The notes under the pieces: generated by a model | The model's input: only the letters and a program-made list of their open reading frames with translations | Told to the model about the DNA's origin: nothing | Database searches by the model: none | Program-made: the position numbers and the translations under genes | In this document: positions 44,479 through 52,359 of the stretch, piece after piece | Numbering within the stretch: the stretch's first letter is position 1 | How the letters are laid out: every line of letters starts with the position of its first letter | Source of the DNA: an uncultured Candidatus Melainabacteria bacterium | Lineage (GTDB): Bacteria; Cyanobacteriota; Vampirovibrionia; Gastranaerophilales; Gastranaerophilaceae | Assembly: GCA_934692665.1 (NCBI GenBank) | Contig: CAKUUG010000005.1 | Span: forward strand, 1 to 63,221 | Direction: 5' to 3' | Length of the DNA stretch: 63,221 nucleotides

Positions 44479-44547
44479 ATGAACGCAGAAGAAATCAATA
44501 AAATTATTGAAAATTTAGATTTGTTATTAAAAACTTTTAAAATCTAA
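44479..44547 (+). CDS. Possible 22-residue peptide
   Basis: AGAGGTAAAT precedes an ATG that opens a 22-residue helical, acidic peptide (MNAEEINKIIENLDLLLKTFKI). It overlaps the end of the MBOAT gene by 11 bp on the other strand. Length and lack of relatives leave it doubtful; it may be the start of a gene truncated by rearrangement. Confidence 0.3.
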   Translation: MNAEEINKIIENLDLLLKTFKI

Positions 44548-45946
44548 AGTAGATAAATGGATTGTACGTACTACTTGCTATTGTGATTGTTGATAAAAAT
44601 AACAAAACTAACAACCAAATATTAACAATAGCTTTTACAATCTTATTTTGTTGGTAAATCATGTTTTTAAACAATGGAATGCAACACAAAATAGCAATTA
44701 CAAAAGTTATAATTTCAATTTTATCAACATAGTATAAAAAGACATAGTTAAATTGCTCTGTATGTAAATTTAACAATCCAAACATATTCATCAGATAATC
44801 CCAAGCATATTTTATACTCTCTGCTCTAAATATTACCCAGCCTATAACAAATGCAAAAATGCAATAAATATGTCTTAGTGTATTAACATACCAACTATGT
44901 TTTTGTTGCTCAAATTCTTTTATATTTAGTATTTTTTCTAAAATAATAAAGAATCCGTGCCAAATACCCCAAATAACAAAAGTCCATTCTGCACCATGCC
45001 AGATACCTGTTAATAAAAATACAATACCTAAATTTCTCAAAGTTTTTAGTTTTGAACATCTGTTACCACCAAGAGGAATATAAACATATTTTTTAAACCA
45101 AGTAGAAAGTGAAATGTGCCACCTTCTCCAAAATTCTGTAATTGATTTTGATATATACGGATAGTTAAAGTTTTCCATAAATTTAAATCCAAAAATCAAT
45201 CCTAAGCCAATTGCCATATCAGAATATCCACCGAAGTCAAAATACAATTGGAATGTATAAGCAATTGAACCAATCCAAGCAACTGCATGAGAAAAATTAT
45301 GCGGGTCTTGAACAAATATTTTATCTACGATTGCTCCCATTGTGTTTGCAATCAATACTTTTTTAGATAAACCAATAATAAATCTTTTAACACCTAAATT
45401 AACTTTATCAAAATTAACTTCTCTATCTTCAATTTGTTCTGCAACATCATGGTATTTTACAATAGGACCTGCAATCAATTGAGGAAACAAACAAATATAT
45501 AATGCTAATTTATAAATATCTTTTTGAACCTTACATTCTCCTCTATAAACATCAATAACATAAGACAATGCTTGGAATGTATAAAAAGAAATTCCTATTG
45601 GCATAACAATATCTAGTGCAGAAATGCGAGAATGGAATAAGCTATTACAATTATCAATCAAAAAGTTAAAATATTTAAAATAAATCAGAAATCCTAAATT
45701 TGTCAAAATTGTTAATAACAGGAAAAGCTTTTTATGAGCTTTATATTTATCAACTGCAATTGCTCCAAAAAAGTTCAACAATATTGTTAATAGCATTATT
45801 GCCAAATACTTTGGCTCTCCCCAAGCATAAAAGATAATGCTTGCGACTAAAAGTATCGGATTGTGCAATTCTTTCTTTGTTACCAGATATAACAAAAGAA
45901 CAATTGGTAAGAAAAAATATATAAAGGTCATTGAACTAAATAACAT
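44537..45946 (-). CDS. MBOAT-family O-acyltransferase (AlgI-like)
   Basis: A 469-residue integral membrane protein with about ten helices. It carries DFGGYSDMAIGLGLIFGF, FWRRWHISLSTWFKKYVYIPLGGNR and LTGIWHGAEWTFVIWGIWHG with the catalytic His. It moves an acyl group, usually acetyl, across the membrane for polysaccharide O-acetylation. Its partner is the AlgJ/AlgX-like protein directly upstream in the operon. The start follows AGGAG. Confidence 0.93.
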   Translation of the reverse strand: MLFSSMTFIYFFLPIVLLLYLVTKKELHNPILLVASIIFYAWGEPKYLAIMLLTILLNFFGAIAVDKYKAHKKLFLLLTILTNLGFLIYFKYFNFLIDNCNSLFHSRISALDIVMPIGISFYTFQALSYVIDVYRGECKVQKDIYKLALYICLFPQLIAGPIVKYHDVAEQIEDREVNFDKVNLGVKRFIIGLSKKVLIANTMGAIVDKIFVQDPHNFSHAVAWIGSIAYTFQLYFDFGGYSDMAIGLGLIFGFKFMENFNYPYISKSITEFWRRWHISLSTWFKKYVYIPLGGNRCSKLKTLRNLGIVFLLTGIWHGAEWTFVIWGIWHGFFIILEKILNIKEFEQQKHSWYVNTLRHIYCIFAFVIGWVIFRAESIKYAWDYLMNMFGLLNLHTEQFNYVFLYYVDKIEIITFVIAILCCIPLFKNMIYQQNKIVKAIVNIWLLVLLFLSTITIASSTYNPFIYFRF

Positions 45947-45955
45947 TTATTACTC

Positions 45956-47674
45956 CTAATTTTTGTACAAATTTTTTAAGCTATCTACATATCCAGAAGA
46001 AAGAACCAGTAATAAAATATCAGGTTTTTGTTCCTTTATAATTGGCTCATAACCACTAATATCCAACGGAGCATTTCGTTTTGGAAATTCAAGATTAGAA
46101 TTAAATCTGTATTTTCGAATTTCTTTAAAAGAAGTATTTAAAAAATATGATAAACTTTCACAAAAAGAATTACCTATTATAAGCATTTTATACTTACCAT
46201 GTGGATTTTTGTGTAAATAATATGGAAATTGTCCTGTTATAGTAATATTTGATAGTTTTTTATAGTCATAATACTTATATTTTGTTTTTAACAAATTTTT
46301 ATCGTGTAAATTCGCTCTTTCATAATTACAACCTTCTGTATATTTTCGATTATCATCCGCTCTTGTCAAATTATTATAAGTAATATTGAAATCTGTTTCT
46401 TTAGCAATTGGAATATCATGAAAATCTTGTTTTATCTGTTTTAGTAATATCTTATATATTAAAAAGGCACCTGAATCCGTTAAATGATGGTCTGTTTTAT
46501 AACAAACATATTCTTTATTTTTTAACTCTTTTAGTTCTTGTACTGGATATATAATTTTGTAGTTTAGTTCTTGTTCAACTGTATCGACTAATTTTTGAGT
46601 TTTTTCAACTGCCTTTGCAGAGTTCACGTAATCATTGTCTTGATATAAATATTCTTTTGTAGGTGCAATTACAATATACAATTTTATATTATTTTGTTTA
46701 CAATAAGATAATAACTTCCTAATATTTCTAGTGTACATTTGAAGTTTTATATTTGATAGAGGCGTAAAAGAATTATTAGTATCAACTTGGGATTGTTTGT
46801 AAAACATCCAACCTGATTTTTTGTATACATAACCAAGTGGAACTTCTGCATAATCACTTGCAAACATATATTTATATTTTAGATAAAGAGGTATAATTTT
46901 TTGTCTTAAATAAAATCTATCATTAAACCACTCATTAAAATTTTTCCCAAAATCATAATTGATTTCTCCGTCTTGATTTATAAAAGGTTGCAGTTTTGTT
47001 AATGTTCGTTTTTCTTGTGCTGATATTTCATCTTTGTTGATATTGCTCATTGGAATAAACAAAAACACAAAAAATATGGTTAAAAAAATTATATCTAACC
47101 TTGATTTGTTTTTAACCGTTTTAAAATCTGCTATATAATTTGATAGTTTATATGCAAGTAAATATGTTAAAATTAAAATTATTACAAATAATTTGAAATC
47201 AAATTTTGTTGCTGCTTTTACTTGCAAAGTTTTTTTATATTCTAAGTTTACAACATTATTATCAGGATAAATTATAACTGAATTATTTTTTATGCTCAAA
47301 TCCCCTGTTGAACTGTAAAACTGTTTTAAATCATCAAGATGGTATTTGCCTCTTAGCGTAATATTTGATATTTCAATTGGAGAATTATCTTCCAATCCAG
47401 TTATAACAAGTTTTATACGTTTAGGAAACTTTGGCCTTTTTACATTAAAACTTGCATGAGTATTTTCATTTAAATCTAAAATAATACTTTGAGATTTTAT
47501 TTTATTAAATTTGTCATTATCTTTTTTATTTAGTTGAACTTCAATGTTGCACCGACCTTTGCCTTTTATATCAAAATCGACAGGCATTGGTTTAAATATT
47601 AGCCATAGTTTATTTGTTGCAATAATCGTAACTATTGTTATAACTATTGCAATGATTGTTCTCTTTTTAATCAA
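45956..47674 (-). CDS. AlgJ/AlgX-like (DHHW) acetyltransferase partner
   Basis: A 572-residue protein with an N-terminal helix, a beta-rich extracytoplasmic part, a second hydrophobic stretch near 160-205, then an SGNH-like domain. Markers are YDFGKNFNEWFNDRFYLRQ (about 250), KTDHHLTDSGAFLIYK (about 400) with the catalytic Asp/His, and IIGNSFCESL (about 510) carrying the nucleophilic Ser. It takes the acyl group from the MBOAT protein and puts it on the glycan. The TTG start at 47674 follows GAGAGG. Confidence 0.85.
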   Translation of the reverse strand: MIKKRTIIAIVITIVTIIATNKLWLIFKPMPVDFDIKGKGRCNIEVQLNKKDNDKFNKIKSQSIILDLNENTHASFNVKRPKFPKRIKLVITGLEDNSPIEISNITLRGKYHLDDLKQFYSSTGDLSIKNNSVIIYPDNNVVNLEYKKTLQVKAATKFDFKLFVIILILTYLLAYKLSNYIADFKTVKNKSRLDIIFLTIFFVFLFIPMSNINKDEISAQEKRTLTKLQPFINQDGEINYDFGKNFNEWFNDRFYLRQKIIPLYLKYKYMFASDYAEVPLGYVYKKSGWMFYKQSQVDTNNSFTPLSNIKLQMYTRNIRKLLSYCKQNNIKLYIVIAPTKEYLYQDNDYVNSAKAVEKTQKLVDTVEQELNYKIIYPVQELKELKNKEYVCYKTDHHLTDSGAFLIYKILLKQIKQDFHDIPIAKETDFNITYNNLTRADDNRKYTEGCNYERANLHDKNLLKTKYKYYDYKKLSNITITGQFPYYLHKNPHGKYKMLIIGNSFCESLSYFLNTSFKEIRKYRFNSNLEFPKRNAPLDISGYEPIIKEQKPDILLLVLSSGYVDSLKNLYKN

Positions 47675-47721
47675 TCAAAACCTCTCTCCAGTTGAATTTT
47701 AGGGCTATAAAACGCTTTATA

Positions 47722-47899
47722 ATTTGTCTATTTTGTAAGGCGTTCTCTTTAAGAACCACTAAATTCACCGTATCACAAACAAAAAAATACGTGCAAAATT
47801 TTCTAAAAAATGTAAAGCGTTATGAATTTATTAGAACATTCTTTGTTTAAAACTCAATAATAGTAAGGTTTTTTAAAATGTCTTACAAAATAGATAAAT
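47722..47899. repeat. 20-bp imperfect inverted repeats bounding a 138-bp segment
   Basis: The left arm at 47722-47741 and the reverse complement of the right arm at 47880-47899 agree at 18 of 20 positions, including an unbroken core TCTATTTTGTAAG. A related core TGTAARGCGTT appears at 47734, 47811 and 47900 on the + strand and at 47720-47710 on the minus strand. The segment lies between the O-acetylation operon start and the 3' end of a small tyrosine recombinase. Confidence 0.75.
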
Positions 47900-47948
47900 T
47901 GTAAGGCGTTCAAAATGTATCGGATTAACTGTTTAATGCATTTGAGGG

Positions 47949-48491
47949 TTATAGTATAAAGTTGTTATATGAGTAGTCAATTTCGTCTTGCTCAATTCCT
48001 ATGTATCTCAATGTAATTTGTGGACTTGAGTGGTTAAATATTTTTTGCAGTATCACAACATCTTTAAATTGTTGATAATGATGGTAACCGAACGATTTAC
48101 GCATAGAATGAGTGCCGATTTTTTCTTGCAATTTTGCTTTTTCGCAAGCATTTCTAATAATATAATATGCCGTTACTCTATCCAATCTATGCCCCCAATG
48201 CGACAAAAACAACGGCTCATCATTCTTCCTGCCCTTAATAAATTCTTCTAACAAAGGTTTTAATTTTGCATTGATTGGGAATTTCTTAAATTTACCAGTT
48301 TTCTTTTCTGTTATTTGTATATGCATTTTGTTTCTAACATTGCCAACATTTAAGTTAAGTATGTCTGATATACGAAGTCCGCAATTTGTACCAATCACAA
48401 AAAGCAATAACTCTCTCGCTCCTTGTTTTGCTAATATTTTTTCAACCTTTTGAATGTCTTTTTTGTTTCTAATAGGTTCTACTGTTGCCAT
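47949..48491 (-). CDS. Small tyrosine recombinase
   Basis: A 180-residue protein that contains only the catalytic domain. The conserved residues are R40 (GTNCGLRISDIL), H128-x2-R131 (GTHSMRKSFG), H154 and the nucleophile Y163 (IFNHSSPQITLRYIGI). An arm-binding N-terminal domain is lacking, so it resembles FimB-type invertases or SPbeta YopP-like recombinases more than phage integrases. AGGAGG precedes the start. The adjacent inverted repeats are its obvious candidate substrate. Confidence 0.9.
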   Translation of the reverse strand: MATVEPIRNKKDIQKVEKILAKQGARELLLFVIGTNCGLRISDILNLNVGNVRNKMHIQITEKKTGKFKKFPINAKLKPLLEEFIKGRKNDEPLFLSHWGHRLDRVTAYYIIRNACEKAKLQEKIGTHSMRKSFGYHHYQQFKDVVILQKIFNHSSPQITLRYIGIEQDEIDYSYNNFIL

Positions 48492-48756
48492 TTTGTAATC
48501 CTCCTTTTTAATTTAATTAAAAATTACAAAATGAAGATTTTGGCAAAAAATGGCAAGCATTGATATTGTGTTCTTACCTTTTGGCAACCCAATAATAAAT
48601 TGTCTTTAACGCAAAAAGCAAACAAAAAAAATTCCCTTACCATGCCTGTTTTTACAATTCATGCTAGATGTAGAATTTTTAGAATCCCAAATTACACGCA
48701 ATGGTAAGTAAATTTAAAATAATTATTGATTAGCTTTAGCAATTCTTTATAATTTT

Positions 48757-49023
48757 TTACTTCTTCTTTTGAAGCATTATTTTTACAAAACTATCAATAT
48801 AACCTTCAACTAAAAATTTTAATAAATTTATAAGAGCTAAAGTTTGCTCTTCTTTGGTTGATGTTCTATCCTCTATTTTAATATCAACAGCAATTCCACC
48901 AATTTCGCATCTTTTTATTATCATACTTATTGTACAATTATTTTTAGCAAGAAACCAATTTGAACTTTGAAAATTTAAACACAGGGTAAAAGATGCCTTT
49001 TCTATGGAAACTGACTGACGCAT
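48757..49023 (-). CDS. Hypothetical protein, 88 residues or fewer
   Basis: An open frame of 88 codons. The C-terminal 55 residues (MIIKRCEIGGIAVDIKIEDRTSTKEEQTLALINLLKFLVEGYIDS) look protein-like, but neither the start at 49023 nor the internal ATG at 48924 has a ribosome binding site. Its 5' part overlaps the leader of the third toxin copy on the opposite strand. It may be a remnant displaced by that copy. The function is unknown. Confidence 0.45.
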   Translation of the reverse strand: MRQSVSIEKASFTLCLNFQSSNWFLAKNNCTISMIIKRCEIGGIAVDIKIEDRTSTKEEQTLALINLLKFLVEGYIDSFVKIMLQKKK

Positions 49024-49068
49024 TATAGTTAGACTTTCGGGTTAGTTCCCGACTAGAAAGGGGTCGAT

Positions 49069-49149
49069 ATGGATAATTTCAATATAACATTATTTTTAAT
49101 CTTTTTGATTTTATGCGTATTAAAAAACGGCTCTCACCTTAAAAGATAA
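49069..49149 (+). CDS. Type I toxin-like peptide, copy C
   Basis: A 26-residue diverged homologue of the prophage peptides: MDNFN, core ITLFLIFLILCVL, tail KNGSHLKR. AAAGGGG lies 6 bp before the ATG. The nucleotide sequence differs at many positions, but the layout of leader hairpin, anti-SD, peptide and terminator-complementary tail is the same. The tail is three residues shorter because an earlier TAA replaces the GKSR codons. Confidence 0.75.
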   Translation: MDNFNITLFLIFLILCVLKNGSHLKR

Positions 49150-49203
49150 GAACCGTTAGACCTCTACAAGGCTCATTGGTAGCTTGAGAAACTACCACCC
49201 TGT
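49122..49203 (-). ncRNA. Type I antitoxin antisense RNA, copy C
   Basis: A predicted ~82-nt RNA on the strand opposite to copy C, starting ACAGGGTGG like the other two. The first hairpin is GGTAGTTT/AAGCTACC-like. The second is AACGGTTCTTATC against AAGGTGAGAGCCGTT and ends in six T. The stem sequence differs from copies A and B (GAC/GTC to GGT/GCC), yet pairing is kept. Promoter at 49238-49210. Confidence 0.75.
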
Positions 49204-49209
49204 GTTTTT

Positions 49210-49238
49210 ATTATAAATTATCTATTTTTATTTTTCAA
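49210..49238 (-). promoter_or_regulatory. Antisense RNA promoter, copy C
   Basis: On the minus strand TTGAAA (49238-49233), 17-bp spacer, TATAAT (49215-49210). Confidence 0.7.
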
Positions 49239-49646
49239 CCCCACTTATATAATTTTCCGTTTTAAGATATAACGAAAGCATTTTACCAGAGGTTAAAATC
49301 AGATATAAAGTTTTATTAAAAAGTTCAAGCAAAATTCCACCATAAACCCCACTAAAATCAAAGACCTCTAATAAGTTTTTTTATTGTCATTATTGCATTT
49401 AAACCGTTTGGACATTTTCTTTAAAGCAAATAATAGAAAGCAGGTAGTTTCTTTATTTTAATAAATTATAAATTGACAAAAGTAAATATTTTTCATTTAT
49501 ATACACGTAGCGTTTGTAATTTGGGCTTTTTTTAAAGACTATTAAAGCTTGTTATTAAAATTAAAGGAAAAGAAATTGCAGTTGGTCAATTAATAATTTA
49601 CCAATTTTATGCTATCATTGTTTAAAAAGGAAAATTCAAAATAAAA
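49239..49646. other. 408-bp gap with one promoter-operator repeat
   Basis: Contains copy 1 of the TTGACA-centred repeat (49452-49490; TTGACA 49473-49478, TTTATA 49496-49501) and TGCTATCAT, a possible second -10, at 49610-49618. No gene is visible in it. Confidence 0.6.
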
Positions 49647-50153
49647 TTGGGAAAATTGTCAAAAAATTCTTTTAGATTTATTATGTATTTTTTGATAATG
49701 AGAGCGTTTTTTATAGATATTGCAACATTGTTTGCTCTTCTTCATGTGGTAACTTTTGGAATAATATACTCTACTTTTACAAACAATGACAAATACTTGA
49801 ATTTTTTTACAGACTTTTACCCTGTCGCCATCCTTGCTATTGCATATTTTTTAACAAAAGCTTTTGGTATTTTTGGAATCATCGAAAAATACAACAAATT
49901 CAAACAATTTTTAATTATTTTACTTTTGTGCATATTATTCAAACTCAGCTACAGGTTTGTTCCATACCGTTTAGAAGGATATGATTACCTAACCGATATT
50001 TCTTGCTATTTGCTTCCTGCTTGGATTTTGAGAAAATTTTTCAACTTCTTGACTCTGAAATTTCCTTATCCGTTCAAAGAAATCGGGTATATTTTTTCTT
50101 TTGAATACTATCGAAACTTGTTTTTGAATAAGAAAATAAATGATGAAAAGTAA
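49647..50153 (+). CDS. Integral membrane protein, immunity-like paralogue 1
   Basis: A 168-residue protein with four hydrophobic helices. The start is uncertain (TTG 49647, or the ATG at 49683; AAAGGA at 49626 is distant). Its last ~40 residues (FFNFLTLKFPYPFKEIGYIFSFEYY) are nearly identical to those of the 51174-51728 product, whereas the N-terminal parts differ. It has no neighbouring effector of its own, so it may be an orphan copy left by recombination. I recognise no family. Confidence 0.7.
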   Translation: MGKLSKNSFRFIMYFLIMRAFFIDIATLFALLHVVTFGIIYSTFTNNDKYLNFFTDFYPVAILAIAYFLTKAFGIFGIIEKYNKFKQFLIILLLCILFKLSYRFVPYRLEGYDYLTDISCYLLPAWILRKFFNFLTLKFPYPFKEIGYIFSFEYYRNLFLNKKINDEK

Positions 50154-50188
50154 ATTATTTATTTACTTTAATAAATTCTAGATTGACA
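50034..50188 (+). repeat. ~155-bp direct repeat, left copy
   Basis: Nearly identical to 51609-51763 (offset 1575 bp). It covers the shared C-terminal coding region of the two membrane proteins and continues through the downstream operator as far as TTGACA. It brackets the 50288 effector-like gene. Confidence 0.85.
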
Positions 50189-50210
50189 AAAGTAAATAAT
50201 TTGTTAAAAT
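50158..50210 (+). promoter_or_regulatory. Promoter-operator repeat, copy 2
   Basis: A perfect 11-bp inverted repeat TTATTTACTTT (50159-50169) and AAAGTAAATAA (50189-50199) surrounds TTGACA (50183-50188); TAAAAT at 50205-50210 gives a 16-bp spacer. It drives the 300-aa gene. Copies 1 (49452), 3 (51733) and 4 (51832) preserve parts of the same pattern. Confidence 0.7.
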
Positions 50211-50287
50211 ATCAATATGCGATTTTATTCGTTTACTAGTGATTTAATCATCGGTTAGGTATTTTCAACGAGGAGGAATGAGTTTTT

Positions 50288-51190
50288 ATGAACTGGAATG
50301 AAGAAAAACATCCAAGAGACAAAGAAGGAAAATTTACGTTTAAAAACGGAGGAAACAATATTTCATCAGCGAGTGAAATTCTCTACGGAAAAATAAAAAA
50401 AGAAGTTAAAGAAAAAGGAAAATTAAAAGAAAAACTACTCAATATTTTAGGTTCTAAAGCAACACCAAGCGATATACTCTATGGAGACGAAAAAAGCTTA
50501 GTGAAAAAGATTAAAGAGTACAAGATAATTGACAAATTAGACAATTTAAAATACAGTTTGGCAATAAAAACAAACAAGGCTCTTGGTAATACTTTGCGAA
50601 AACCAATTAATCATTTTAAAGGCGAAGACACAACTGGTATGCTAGACATAGCTTCCCAAAAGAAAAACTTGGCTTACTCAAGAAATACAATAAAATTAAA
50701 AAATATCAATGTTTTTCAAGAAAACAGTAATTTATTTAAATATAAAACTTATATGAAAAACAAGATTCAAAATCAGTTTAAAGATTTCAACTATGACATT
50801 AATGATATTAATGGGTATGTTTTTGAAAATAATTCGCCACAAGTTCAAAGAATAAAAGAAAGCAACGGTTTCAAAGAAATAATAAAACAAAATAAAAATA
50901 ACATTTTAAATAAAAAAAGAATTATCTCAGGGCAATTCATTAAAAATTCAAATGATAAAAAAGAAAAAAATATGTACAATGCATTTGGAAAAATAGATAT
51001 ATTTAATCAAGGTATTGACAAAAATGGAGTTTTGCATTTGTATATGTTTGACACTTATGATTTTAACAAAGGAGAATCCCCTTTAATTGAGGCAGGAAGA
51101 AAAGAAATGTTAAATGGCAATTTAAAAGGATTCTTTTCAATACATGAAATTACATTAAGCAAAAAGGAATTAAATGAACTCTTTAAATAA
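50288..51190 (+). CDS. Effector-like protein with phage HPRD-GKF motif
   Basis: A 300-residue protein behind a strong GAGGAGG. It opens with NWNEEKHPRDKEGKFTFKNGG, a motif I know from ends of phage minor head (MuF-type) proteins and their toxin fusions. It continues through a polar linker with two SDILYG/SEILYG repeats to a compact C-terminal domain containing HLYMFDTYDFNKGESP. The DTYD stretch recalls the DxYD catalytic motif of colicin M-like lipid II hydrolases, but the following His-Arg is missing. The overlapping membrane-protein gene is a natural immunity candidate. The function is therefore only suggested. Confidence 0.65.
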   Translation: MNWNEEKHPRDKEGKFTFKNGGNNISSASEILYGKIKKEVKEKGKLKEKLLNILGSKATPSDILYGDEKSLVKKIKEYKIIDKLDNLKYSLAIKTNKALGNTLRKPINHFKGEDTTGMLDIASQKKNLAYSRNTIKLKNINVFQENSNLFKYKTYMKNKIQNQFKDFNYDINDINGYVFENNSPQVQRIKESNGFKEIIKQNKNNILNKKRIISGQFIKNSNDKKEKNMYNAFGKIDIFNQGIDKNGVLHLYMFDTYDFNKGESPLIEAGRKEMLNGNLKGFFSIHEITLSKKELNELFK

Positions 51191-51728
51191 AACAAAACAC
51201 GACGAAATTTTTAAATATATAGTTAGAATTTTAGGATTTTGTACTATAACTACGCTATCAAACCAATTTATCACCCTGATAATATCTGAGTTATTTATTA
51301 TGTTTTTATATGGTCCAATTATAAAGGTAGTTTCAGGTAAATATTTTGACTATTGGAATCAACCTGACACATTGTGTTATTTTGTTATTTTTGAGATTCT
51401 TGTTATGTATTTTTTTACAAAAATTTTTGGAATTTTTTCAAAATTACAAAAGCTAAATTTTAGTCGTTTGATTGTATTTTTTGTCGTTTTTTCAATTTCT
51501 ATTTTACTTGGGGGATTTTCTTTTGTATCTAATTTAATAATAAAAGATGACGCAATACTTGTTGCTTCATTAAATATTGCAACTTTTTTAATTTCTTTTC
51601 TTTTGCATAAATTTTTCAACTTCTTGACTCTGAAATTTCCTTATCCGTTCAAAGAAATCGGGTATATTTTTTCTTTTGAATACTATCAAAACTTGTTTTT
51701 GAATAAGAAAATAAATAATGAAGAGTAA
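51174..51728 (+). CDS. Integral membrane protein, immunity-like paralogue 2
   Basis: A 184-residue protein with about four transmembrane helices, starting inside the end of the effector-like gene (17-bp overlap) behind AAAAAGGAATTAA. The C-terminus is shared with the 49647 product and the N-terminal helices are different. The overlap and membrane location fit an immunity protein to an envelope-acting toxin; no known family is recognised. Confidence 0.72.
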   Translation: MNSLNKTKHDEIFKYIVRILGFCTITTLSNQFITLIISELFIMFLYGPIIKVVSGKYFDYWNQPDTLCYFVIFEILVMYFFTKIFGIFSKLQKLNFSRLIVFFVVFSISILLGGFSFVSNLIIKDDAILVASLNIATFLISFLLHKFFNFLTLKFPYPFKEIGYIFSFEYYQNLFLNKKINNEE

Positions 51729-51763
51729 ATTGTTTATTTACTTTAATAAACTATAAATTGACA
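51609..51763 (+). repeat. ~155-bp direct repeat, right copy
   Basis: Partner of 50034-50188. It ends at TTGACA, but the right arm of the operator is degenerate here (AAGGGTGGATAA), so this copy is probably no longer a good promoter. Confidence 0.85.
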
Positions 51764-51831
51764 AGGGTGGATAATTCATTGATTCAAAATTTCAACTTAA
51801 AATCACTAAAATATTCCAAATAAGTCAATTA

Positions 51832-51888
51832 TTTATTTACGCAATCAACTATAGGTTGACAACATTTTGACTAAATTTATTGTATAAT
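51832..51888 (+). promoter_or_regulatory. Promoter-operator repeat, copy 4
   Basis: TTTATTTAC at 51832-51840, TTGACA at 51856-51861 and TATAAT at 51883-51888. The 21-bp spacing is long for sigma70, so an activator or another -35 may be used. It precedes the 93-aa secreted protein. Confidence 0.45.
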
Positions 51889-51917
51889 GATTTTATCAGT
51901 ATAAAAGAGGAGTTTTT

Positions 51918-52199
51918 ATGAAAAAGATAATTTTGTCGTTAGTGTTATTTTCTATATTGTCAACAGCACTTCCTGTTTTTGCAACCCATGGGAAAAACGG
52001 ACAAGTGAGTGCCAAATCAATCGGTGCCGGTGCTTTATCGTTGTTGATTTGGCCAGGAATAGGACAAGCTGTCAATAACCAGTCTTATGAAAAAAACATG
52101 ACTCACGCAGTACTGGGTTTGACCGGTATTTTTAGAATTTGGTCTTGTTATGACGCTGTTGCCGATAGACAAGGTGGCGTTTGGAAAAACAGAATATAA
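51918..52199 (+). CDS. Small secreted protein
   Basis: A 93-residue protein with signal peptide MKKIILSLVLFSILSTALPVFA-THG. The mature part has a glycine-rich hydrophobic helix (SIGAGALSLLIWPGIGQAV) and HAVLGLTGIFRIWSCYDAVADRQGG, with one Cys. The family is not recognised. The ribosome binding site GAGGAGTTTTT closely resembles that of the 50288 gene. A terminator follows. Confidence 0.8.
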   Translation: MKKIILSLVLFSILSTALPVFATHGKNGQVSAKSIGAGALSLLIWPGIGQAVNNQSYEKNMTHAVLGLTGIFRIWSCYDAVADRQGGVWKNRI

Positions 52200-52205
52200 T
52201 ATTTA

Positions 52206-52229
52206 ACAGCCCAATAGGGCTGTTTTTTT
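52206..52229 (+). terminator. Intrinsic terminator
   Basis: ACAGCCC and GGGCTGT arms around AATA, followed by seven T, 6 bp after the stop. Confidence 0.92.
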
Positions 52230-52359
52230 GAAGAATTCAGCCCAGAAAACATCATTCAGACTTTACATTGTAAAAATTTGTAACAAAATATGCATACATC
52301 TTAAAGTTCTTTTTAAAAAATGCCGTAAAAATCTAATGTACATACAAAGGAATGACAAT

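Noticed and set aside
48650..48720. CTTACCAT/ATGGTAAG inverted repeat near 48.65-48.71 kb
   Set aside because: Only 8 bp with a gap of about 65 bp and no adjoining transposase; within chance expectation for this AT-rich DNA.
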